From assembly GCA_910585535.1 (NCBI GenBank), contig CAJUFK010000054.1:1-20992 (forward strand): a stretch of DNA of 20,992 bases. Reading direction: 5' to 3'. The notes under the pieces were generated by a model, which did not search any database, was not told the DNA's origin, and worked only from the letters and a program-made list of their open reading frames with translations. Shown here in pieces: positions 15,266 through 20,992 of the stretch. Position 1 is the stretch's first letter; the number at the start of each line of letters is the position of its first letter. The position numbers and the translations under genes are program-made. The stretch comes from an uncultured Angelakisella sp. GTDB taxonomy: Bacteria > Bacillota > Clostridia > Oscillospirales > Ruminococcaceae.

Positions 15266-16135
15266 ATGGAGCCCTTGACCAACCGCGCCGTCATCCGCCA
15301 GGTGATGGAGCGCCACGGCTTCACCTTCTCCAAGGCCCTGGGACAAAACTTTATCGTCAACCCCTCGGTCTGCCCCCGCATTGCAGAGGAGGGCGGGGCC
15401 GCCCCCGGGGTGGGGGTTATCGAGATCGGGGCAGGGATCGGCGTCCTCACCGCCGAGCTGGCCCGCCGGGCGGATAAGGTGGTCTGTGTGGAAATCGACA
15501 AACGCCTCCTCCCCATTCTGGACGAGACCCTGGGGGAATTCCACAACGTCACTATCATAAATGAGGACGTGATGAAGGTGGACCTGGCCGCCCTTATCGC
15601 CCGGGAGTTCCCCGGGTTGGAGGTGGTGGTCTGCGCCAACCTCCCCTACTACATCACCTCCCCCATCCTTATGTCCCTGCTGGAACAGCGGCTCCCCATC
15701 CGGTCCATCACCGTCATGGTGCAGAAGGAGGCCGCCAAGCGGATCTGCGCCCTCCCCGGCACCCGGGAGGCCGGGGCGATCTCGGCGGCAGTTCGGTATT
15801 ACAGCGAACCCAGGATCCTCTTCCCTGTCTCCCGGGGAAGCTTTCTTCCCGCCCCGGAGGTGGATTCCGCCGTTATCCGCCTGGATGTCCTTCCGGCCCC
15901 TGCCGTAGCGGTTCGGGACGAAGCTGCCTTTTTCGCCGTGGTGCGGGGAGCCTTTGGCCAGCGGCGGAAAACGGTGCTGAACACCCTCTCCTCCGCTCTG
16001 GGCCTGTCCAAGGAGGAGACCCGCGCCCTTCTGGAGGCAGCTGGCGTCTCCCCAGGGGCCAGGGCCGAAGAACTGACCCTTTCCCAGTTCGGCGCCATTG
16101 CCAACCAGGTGAAAGCCTGTCCCGGCAAAAGCTAA
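15266..16135 (+). CDS. rsmA: 16S rRNA dimethyladenosine transferase RsmA (KsgA)
   Basis: A 289-aa SAM-dependent enzyme that dimethylates two adjacent adenines (A1518 and A1519 in E. coli numbering) near the 3' end of 16S rRNA, late in 30S assembly. Motifs in order are KALGQNFIVNPSV (24-35), the SAM-binding VIEIGAGIGVLTAELA (51-66), CVEIDKRLLPIL, the catalytic NLPYYITSPIL (125-135), SFLPAPEVDSAVI and AFGQRRKTVLNTL. Length is normal. ATG 15266 follows AAAGGAGG at a good distance. A possible TTG start at 15200 would place the promoter -10 inside the coding sequence and is rejected. It is transcribed away from tepA. Confidence 0.96.
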   Translation: MEPLTNRAVIRQVMERHGFTFSKALGQNFIVNPSVCPRIAEEGGAAPGVGVIEIGAGIGVLTAELARRADKVVCVEIDKRLLPILDETLGEFHNVTIINEDVMKVDLAALIAREFPGLEVVVCANLPYYITSPILMSLLEQRLPIRSITVMVQKEAAKRICALPGTREAGAISAAVRYYSEPRILFPVSRGSFLPAPEVDSAVIRLDVLPAPAVAVRDEAAFFAVVRGAFGQRRKTVLNTLSSALGLSKEETRALLEAAGVSPGARAEELTLSQFGAIANQVKACPGKS

Positions 16136-16201
16136 AGGAGACCCGAAACCGTCCATTGCTCCGGTTCGGTCTTGGTTATTCGTTGTATCATTTTCCTTGG
16201 T

Positions 16202-16219
16202 CCTGCATAGAATAGCAGG
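16202..16219. repeat. Short inverted repeat upstream of the small ORF
   Basis: CCTGC and GCAGG arms flank the eight-base loop ATAGAATA, 25 bases before the small ORF at 16244. It overlaps the best candidate -10 (TAGAAT) but that promoter is weak, so an operator role is speculative. Confidence 0.25.
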
Positions 16220-16243
16220 TATGGGAAAGGGGGCGACGGCAAG

Positions 16244-16381
16244 ATGCAGGACGAGCGGGAGGATCTATTCCGGGAAGAAGAGCAGGAATGGCAGGAGAAG
16301 TGGTTCGACACCCCTGGGGATGTGGACGATTTCATCTTTTACAGCTGCGATTATGGCGACGAGTACCGAAGCGGGCGGTGA
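16244..16381 (+). CDS. Possible small acidic protein (45 aa)
   Basis: A 45-codon ORF starting at ATG 16244 and ending at TGA 16381, 25 bases before the strong terminator. The product is acidic and rich in aromatic residues (EEEQEWQEKWFDTP, then DDFIFYSCDYGDEY). AAAGGGGG lies about 11 bases upstream of the ATG. I do not recognise a family. Its place between rsmA and a clear terminator, and the absence of any other gene in 16136-16500, make it a fair candidate. Chance occurrence cannot be excluded. Confidence 0.4.
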   Translation: MQDEREDLFREEEQEWQEKWFDTPGDVDDFIFYSCDYGDEYRSGR

Positions 16382-16403
16382 TCAGGTTCACCCCCGCCGG
16401 CGC

Positions 16404-16436
16404 AAAGGGCGGACCGCTTGCGTCCGCCCTTTTTTA
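16404..16436 (+). terminator. Strong rho-independent terminator
   Basis: AAAGGGCGGAC (16404-16414) pairs with GTCCGCCCTTT (16422-16432) across the loop CGCTTGC, followed by further Ts and ATT. It ends transcription from rsmA and the small ORF. On the minus strand only a short T-run is present, so it may partly stop the convergent topoisomerase transcript. Confidence 0.9.
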
Positions 16437-16500
16437 TTGACCGTTTTCTATTTTTCCGGGAACCAGAAGATCCGATCCGCAGGCATATTTGCCGTTGTCG

Positions 16501-18747
16501 CTACAACTGGAGCTGTTCCCCCTGCTCCACCCCGTCCTTCACAAGGGCGCCTGCCGCCGGGAGGGACTTGGTCCGCAGACGGTGGGGATTTTCCACCATC
16601 CCCTCGGCGTAGGGACGCACCCACAAAAGGCGCACCAAACGCTTGGCGTTCATGGTGAGGGCCTGGACCCCCTGGGTGTCCCGGGCCGCCTTGGAGGCCA
16701 CCATGGCGGTGTTCACCAGGAGCATCCGGGAGGCTGTGGTGGCGCAGAGAAGTTCGGTGTCCTCCGGGATGGCGGCGAGATAGACCAGGGGAGACTTTGT
16801 GCTGTAGGCCCCCATAAGCTTTTTCCGGTTGGTCTTGGTTTCATAGGAACCCAGGTCCACCTTGGCAAGCTTTCCGTTTTCAAAGGCAAAGACCATGTAC
16901 CCCTTGTAATCCATGGTCACCGCCATATAGATGGGCAGTTCCCCTGGGTCCATTCCCAGCTTGGTGGGGATGTAATCCCCCAGGACGCTGGCCTTGGTGT
17001 CATCGAACTCGCCGGCCCGGCTCTTGTACACCTGGCCCTTGTCGGTAAAGAAAAGGAGATGGGCCCTGGTGGTGGTCTCCACCGTCTGGACGATCTCGTC
17101 CCCTTCCTTCAGCTTCTGCTCCCCGCTCATTCGCAGCGACTGGGGAATGATCTTCTTAAAGTAGCCCTCCCGGGTAAAGAAGAGAGTCACCGGGTAGGCG
17201 GGGGCCTCCTCTTCCTCCTCCCGGCCCGGGTCGGGGAGGTCGTAGAGGATCTGGCTCCTCCTGGGCTGGCCGTAGTTCTTGGCCACCTCCCGGAGCTGGG
17301 CGATGATAAGGGCGTCCACCTTTTTGGGGCTCTGGAGGGTCTCCTCCATTCCGGCGATCTCCTCCAGAAGGGACTCGATCTCCTTGGTACGGTTGAGGAT
17401 GTACTCCCGGTTGAGATGGCGGAGCTTGATCTCCGCCACAAACTCGGCCTGAACCTGACTGATGCCGAAGCCGATCATCAGGTTGGGGACAACCTCCTTC
17501 TCCTCCTCCGTTTCCCGAACGATGGCGATGGCTTTATCTATATCCATCAATATCTTTTGGAGACCCTTGAGAAGATGGAGCTTCTCCTTCTTTTTTTGCA
17601 GCTCAAAGTAGATGCCCCGGCGGACACACTCCCGGCGGAAAGCGGTCCACTCCTCCAGAAGGCCGTCCACCCCCAGCACCCGGGGAGAGCCGGTGATGAG
17701 GACGTTGAAGTTGCAGGAGAAGCTGTCCTCCAAGGGGGTCATCCGGAACAGCTTCTGCATCAGCTTATCCGGATCTGCCCCGCGCTTCAGATCGATGGTC
17801 AGCTTCAGTCCGGAGAGGTCGGTCTCGTCCCGGATGTCGGCGATCTCCCGGATCTTCCCCGCCTTGACCAGCTCCACTGTCTTGTCCATAATGGCCTCCA
17901 CTGTAGTGGTGGGGGGAATCTCGGTGATGTCGATGCAGTGGCTCTGCTTGTCGTAGGCGTAGCGGCTGCGGACCCGCACCGAGCCCCGGCCGGTAGCGTA
18001 GATCTTTTCCAGCTCGTCCCGATCGTAGAGGATAAAGCCCCCGCCGGGGAAATCCGGGGCCTTCAGCGTTTCGCTGATGGGCGCGTTTGGATCCCGGAGC
18101 CTGGCGATGGCGGTCTCACAGACCTCCGCCAGATTAAAGGGGCAGATGTTGCTGGCCATCCCCACGGCGATGCCGGTGTTGGCGTTGGTGAGGATGGAGG
18201 GGAAGGTCACCGGGAGCAGCACCGGCTCCTTCATCTGGCCGTTGTAGTTGTCCACGAAATCCACCGTGTCCCGGTCGATCTCCCCAAACAGCTCCTTGCA
18301 GATCTTTTCCAGCTTGGCCTCGGTGTACCGGGAGGCGGCGGCGGACATATCCCGGCTGTAGGCCTTTCCGAAGTTCCCTTTGCTGTCCACGTAAGGCACC
18401 AGCAAGGCCCCGTTCCCCCGGGTAAGGCGGACCATGGTCTCATAGATTGCCTGGTCCCCATGGGGATTGAGGGCCATAGTTTGGCCCACGATGTCGGCGG
18501 ATTTTCGCTTATCCCCGTTTAACAGGCCCATTTTATACATTGTGTATAAAATTTTCCGATGGGAGGGCTTGAAGCCGTCGATCTCCGGGATGGCCCGGGA
18601 GACGATGACACTCATGGCGTAGGGCATATAGTTTTCCCGCAGGGTGCTGACGATGGGCTGCTGGATGACCACGCCGCCGTTTTCGATGTGTCCCCGGGCC
18701 CCGCTCCGGCGGGGGGAGGGGGCGTCGGCTTTTTTCTTTCTAGGCAT
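16501..18747 (-). CDS. Type IIA DNA topoisomerase subunit A (ParC/GyrA-like, clostridial type)
   Basis: A 748-aa A subunit that cuts and rejoins DNA in ATP-driven topoisomerase. The breakage-reunion domain begins with SRAIPEIDGFKPSHRKILYT. The catalytic tyrosine is Tyr141 in AAASRYTEAKLEKI. The quinolone-contact region reads NPHGDQAIYETMVR, with Gln99 and Glu103 where E. coli GyrA has Ser83 and Asp87; non-serine residues are seen in the clostridial ParC-like branch. The C-terminal beta-propeller is short, and I see no GyrA box (QRRGGKG-like), so decatenation (topoisomerase IV) is more likely than supercoiling. The first 25 residues are basic. The B subunit is not adjacent, at least within this window. 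The ATG at 18747 has only a weak GAGAG site. Confidence 0.9.
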   Translation of the reverse strand: MPRKKKADAPSPRRSGARGHIENGGVVIQQPIVSTLRENYMPYAMSVIVSRAIPEIDGFKPSHRKILYTMYKMGLLNGDKRKSADIVGQTMALNPHGDQAIYETMVRLTRGNGALLVPYVDSKGNFGKAYSRDMSAAASRYTEAKLEKICKELFGEIDRDTVDFVDNYNGQMKEPVLLPVTFPSILTNANTGIAVGMASNICPFNLAEVCETAIARLRDPNAPISETLKAPDFPGGGFILYDRDELEKIYATGRGSVRVRSRYAYDKQSHCIDITEIPPTTTVEAIMDKTVELVKAGKIREIADIRDETDLSGLKLTIDLKRGADPDKLMQKLFRMTPLEDSFSCNFNVLITGSPRVLGVDGLLEEWTAFRRECVRRGIYFELQKKKEKLHLLKGLQKILMDIDKAIAIVRETEEEKEVVPNLMIGFGISQVQAEFVAEIKLRHLNREYILNRTKEIESLLEEIAGMEETLQSPKKVDALIIAQLREVAKNYGQPRRSQILYDLPDPGREEEEEAPAYPVTLFFTREGYFKKIIPQSLRMSGEQKLKEGDEIVQTVETTTRAHLLFFTDKGQVYKSRAGEFDDTKASVLGDYIPTKLGMDPGELPIYMAVTMDYKGYMVFAFENGKLAKVDLGSYETKTNRKKLMGAYSTKSPLVYLAAIPEDTELLCATTASRMLLVNTAMVASKAARDTQGVQALTMNAKRLVRLLWVRPYAEGMVENPHRLRTKSLPAAGALVKDGVEQGEQLQL

Positions 18748-18787
18748 AGGCTACACTCTCTCGTTTCTTCCAGATGATAGGGATAAT

Positions 18788-18986
18788 TTATTGACTGTTA
18801 TCAATAGCTTCTTTGATCTCTGCCAGATACCTTTGGTTTTCCTCCCGGGAAAGGTCCCGTACAAGGTACCGGGGGGGCATCCTGAATGATGACGGCGGCC
18901 CCGAACCGGTCCGCAAGCCGGATCACCTGGGAAAAATCCCGCCTGGCTTCCTCAATGGGGATTATACAGCCGGTGTCAAGAAGCAT
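18788..18986 (-). pseudogene. Frameshifted Phd/YefM-like antitoxin
   Basis: Starts at ATG 18986 after AGAGGG, 14 bases past the cinA stop. The first part (LDTGCIIPIEEARRDFSQVI, then RLADRFGAAVIIQDAP) matches the Phd/YefM antitoxins of clostridia. A run of seven Cs on the coding strand (G7 on the plus strand, 18871-18877) then shifts the frame, and translation ends at 18801 with an unrelated tail (61 aa). Dropping one C restores PRYLVRDLSREENQRYLAEI and a stop at 18788, giving 65 aa with the family-typical APRYLV. It may be a real inactivating mutation, a phase-variable tract or a sequencing error. No toxin gene is adjacent. Confidence 0.75.
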
Positions 18987-19000
18987 GAGATACCCTCTGT

Positions 19001-20272
19001 TTATTTTACGGTCCGCTTTACTGCCTCCAGCGCCTCGTGCAGGGCGTGGGAGGCGGCCAGCTCCCGGATGAACTCCCGGCCCCGGTTCTCGGTGGGGGGG
19101 ATGCGGACCTCCCGGACCGAGGTCATGGCGTCGCTGTCCACCCCGATAAAGACCAGACCCACCGGCTTGCCCTCGCTGGGCTCGGGGCCGGCATTGCCTG
19201 TGACCGAAATGGCGACGTCCGCCCCGGACTTCCTCCTGGCCCCACGGGCCATGGCCATGGCGGTCTGGACCGATACCGCCCCAAATTTGTCCAAGGTCTT
19301 TTGAGTGACCCCCAAGACCTTCCGCTTGGTCTCGCAGGAGTAGGTAACAGCCCCCCATTCAAAGGCCCCGGAGGCCCCGGGGACGCTGGTGATCCGCTGG
19401 GCCACCAAGCCCCCCGTGCAGCTTTCCGCCGTGGCGATGTGGAGGCCCTTGGCCAGAAGGGCGTGGACCAGGGCGGTCTGGAGATTCCCCACGTTGACGC
19501 CGTAGAGGTACTGCCCCGCCTCCCGGCGGATCTCCTCCACCACCGGGTCCAGAAGGGCGTCGGCGCTCTCCCCTTCCCCCACCCGGGCGGTAAGGCGGAG
19601 CATCACCTCCCCAGGCTTGCAGTAGGGGGCCACAGTGGGATTCCGGGACTCCCGCATCAGCCGGTCCAGCTTTTGGGCCAGGTCCGATTCCCCGATACCG
19701 TAGAAGTGGAGGCAGCGGCTCACCAGGCGGGAGCCTCCCCGGAGGAGGGGCAGCACCTGCTCCCAAAACATGGGCTCGCACTCGTTGGGCGGCCCGGGGA
19801 GGAGGACGGCCTGCTTGCCCTCCCACTTCCCTGCCCCGTAGATGAGACAGCCGGGGGCGGTGCCGTTGTGGTTGGGGAAAACGGTGGCCCCCTCGGGCAT
19901 CATGCACTGCTTCTGGTTGTTGGGGCAGGGGATCCGGCCCCGGCGGCGGAAATATTCCTCCACCCACCGCTGGCTTTCCTCGTGGGGGACCAGTTCCCGG
20001 CCCAGGGTCCTGGCGACGGTCTCCTTGGTGAGGTCGTCGTAGGTGGGCCCCAAGCCCCCGGTGGTGATGAGGACGTCGGCCCGGGAGAGGGCCAGCTCCA
20101 CCGCCTCCCGAAGACGCTCCGGGTTGTCCCCCACCACCGTCTGGTGGTAGAGGTTCAGCCCCGCCTCAGCCAGCCCCCTGGCCAGAAAGGCGGCGTTGGT
20201 GTTCACTGTGTTGCCCATCAAAAGCTCGGTGCCCACGCAGAGGATCTCAGCGGTCTTTGGTTTTTGGTTCAT
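19001..20272 (-). CDS. cinA: CinA: competence/damage-inducible protein, NMN deamidase
   Basis: A 423-aa two-domain protein from ATG 20272. The N-terminal MoCF-like domain (COG1058) has AEILCVGTELLMGNTVNTN and ITTGGLGPTYDDLTKE. The C-terminal PncC-type domain has ATAESCTGGLVAQRITSVPG and SVTGNAGPEPSEGKPVGLVFIG. PncC hydrolyses nicotinamide mononucleotide to nicotinate mononucleotide for NAD recycling, and the N-terminal domain acts on ADP-ribose or similar pyrophosphates. AAGGAAG precedes this ATG, which fits the usual family start. The frame stays open upstream to ATG 20440 with GGGAG before it, adding 56 residues with GC-rich third positions. That longer form is a real alternative. A broken antitoxin follows after 14 bases. 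Confidence 0.93.
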   Translation of the reverse strand: MNQKPKTAEILCVGTELLMGNTVNTNAAFLARGLAEAGLNLYHQTVVGDNPERLREAVELALSRADVLITTGGLGPTYDDLTKETVARTLGRELVPHEESQRWVEEYFRRRGRIPCPNNQKQCMMPEGATVFPNHNGTAPGCLIYGAGKWEGKQAVLLPGPPNECEPMFWEQVLPLLRGGSRLVSRCLHFYGIGESDLAQKLDRLMRESRNPTVAPYCKPGEVMLRLTARVGEGESADALLDPVVEEIRREAGQYLYGVNVGNLQTALVHALLAKGLHIATAESCTGGLVAQRITSVPGASGAFEWGAVTYSCETKRKVLGVTQKTLDKFGAVSVQTAMAMARGARRKSGADVAISVTGNAGPEPSEGKPVGLVFIGVDSDAMTSVREVRIPPTENRGREFIRELAASHALHEALEAVKRTVK

Positions 20273-20470
20273 GGCACTTCCTTCTTCCTGCTGGGGTTTT
20301 TCTTCCGCAAAAAGGCGGACGGGAACGGTGAGATACCCTTCCCCCAGGAGCACCCCGTCTTTGGGGCTCTCCTTGGCAGGCGGCTTTCTTTCCATGAGGC
20401 CGTGGGCCCTGTCCTCGGGGGACACGGTTTTGTTGTCCATCCTTCTTGCTCCCTGTTTATTGATTGTTGT

Positions 20471-20869
20471 CTATGATTCTTCTGTTTCCGTCTTACAGCT
20501 TTTAATTATTCTATCAATTTCGTCACACACCCCTTTTAGGTTCTTATCGATTTGCGTATTTGAAAAACGTATTACTCTTAAATCATATTTTTCCAATATA
20601 TCTGTACGAATCCTGTCGTATTCTTTTCCATCTAACGTAAAATGCTGACTTCCATCAATTTCAATTACTAATCTTGCTTTAGAACAATAAAAATCAACAA
20701 CAAAATGGTCAATAGGTCGCTGGCGATATACTTTAACGGGGTAATCCCTCAAAAAACCATACCATAATTTTTTCTCCTGTGATGTCATTTTTTTCCGCAA
20801 GATACGGGCACCTTCCAAATGCTTTGAGTTATAGCCAGTATAGTCATAATCTTTTTTGCTGAATCCCAT
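20471..20869 (-). CDS. DUF559 domain protein, Vsr/PD-(D/E)XK endonuclease-like
   Basis: A 132-aa protein of the DUF559 family, related in fold to very-short-patch-repair and restriction-type nucleases. The N-terminal part has ARILRKKMTSQEKKLWYGFL. The putative catalytic core is FVVDFYCSKARLVIEIDGSQ with Asp59, Glu70 and Asp72, then His76. Cellular role is unknown, and nuclease activity is inferred. The coding sequence is clearly AT-rich (poly-A and poly-T runs, AT-ended codons) against GC-rich neighbours, a sign of transfer. It starts at ATG 20869 with AAGGATGGG upstream and ends 30 bases before the alternative cinA start. Short palindromes lie directly upstream. Confidence 0.85.
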   Translation of the reverse strand: MGFSKKDYDYTGYNSKHLEGARILRKKMTSQEKKLWYGFLRDYPVKVYRQRPIDHFVVDFYCSKARLVIEIDGSQHFTLDGKEYDRIRTDILEKYDLRVIRFSNTQIDKNLKGVCDEIDRIIKSCKTETEES

Positions 20870-20906
20870 GTTGTAAACCCATCCTTAAAGGGAGACCGTT
20901 CCCTAA

Positions 20907-20981
20907 CCCCGTAGGGGAAGGCCGCCTGCGGGCGGCCACCTCTCAGTCGCCTGCGGGCGACAGCTCCCCTTTCAGGGGAGC
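20907..20981. repeat. Cluster of short palindromes (REP/MITE-like)
   Basis: Consecutive hairpins are CCCC-GTA-GGGG (20907-20917), GGCCGCC-TGCG-GGCGGCC (20920-20937), GTCGCC-TGCG-GGCGAC (20946-20961) and GCTCCCCT-TTC-AGGGGAGC (20963-20981). The second and third share the identical core CGCCTGCGGGCG, 25 bases apart, but have different, still complementary flanks. Such clusters recur in Oscillospiraceae genomes. Copy number cannot be judged from this window, and the element may run past its end. Confidence 0.65.
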
Positions 20982-20992
20982 CACGGCCTAAG

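Noticed and set aside
16489..18522. 677-codon open frame on the plus strand opposite the topoisomerase
   Set aside because: It mirrors the GC-rich codon pattern of the real gene and encodes no recognisable motifs.
19037..20476. 479-codon plus-strand frame opposite cinA
   Set aside because: Shadow of cinA in a GC-rich genome; no family similarity seen.
20907..20981. CRISPR-like repeats
   Set aside because: The repeats are different hairpins without equal spacers or constant direct repeats, and no cas genes are visible.

Overview
The window is about 21 kb of GC-rich bacterial chromosome. The gene set suggests a spore-forming Bacillota, most likely Oscillospiraceae or a close relative. The reasons are the tepA-ylzJ-spoIIIE/ftsK neighbourhood, a clostridial-type ParC/GyrA-like topoisomerase, the two-subunit ThrE exporter and strong Shine-Dalgarno sites. 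The taxon is inferred, not read directly.

Layout. (1) Positions 1-1037 (minus strand) carry a split threonine/serine exporter: the YjjP/ThrE-N-like subunit, followed by a YjjB-like subunit cut by the window edge. (2) Positions 1068-1815 (plus) hold a toxin-first HigBA-type toxin-antitoxin pair. A perfect 15-bp palindrome lies between its -35 and -10, a divergent promoter overlaps it, and a terminator closes it. (3) Positions 1814-14990 (minus) are a long, tightly packed run of 13 genes. In transcription order they are tepA, ylzJ, uppP, a lipoprotein, ftsK/spoIIIE, ygiQ, a ComEC-like secreted metallo-beta-lactamase-fold protein, a DUF3006 protein, a TraX-family membrane protein, an alkyltransferase-like protein, an alpha/beta hydrolase, a free-methionine-sulfoxide reductase fused to an extra domain, and an RlmI-type rRNA methyltransferase. 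Many neighbours overlap by ATGA or TAATG junctions. (4) Positions 14991-15265 are a divergent promoter region whose two promoters have the same -10 sequence. (5) rsmA (plus) is followed by a possible 45-codon acidic ORF and a strong terminator. (6) Positions 16501-20869 (minus) hold, in transcription order, a DUF559 nuclease-like gene, cinA, a frameshifted Phd/YefM-like antitoxin and the topoisomerase A subunit. (7) The right edge is a cluster of short palindromes beside the AT-rich DUF559 gene.

How the genes fit together. The long minus-strand run starts with sporulation and envelope functions (TepA, YlzJ, UppP, SpoIIIE/FtsK) and ends in small repair and RNA-modification functions (ATL, MsrC, RlmI). 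RsmA and the topoisomerase are housekeeping. The accessory elements are the HigBA pair, the broken antitoxin and the DUF559-plus-palindrome end. I saw no rRNA, tRNA, CRISPR array, transposase or prophage genes. No single large new system is evident. The most unusual items are the MsrC fusion, the AT-hook tail on TepA, the C7 frameshift in the antitoxin, the CinA N-terminal extension and the DUF559/palindrome junction.
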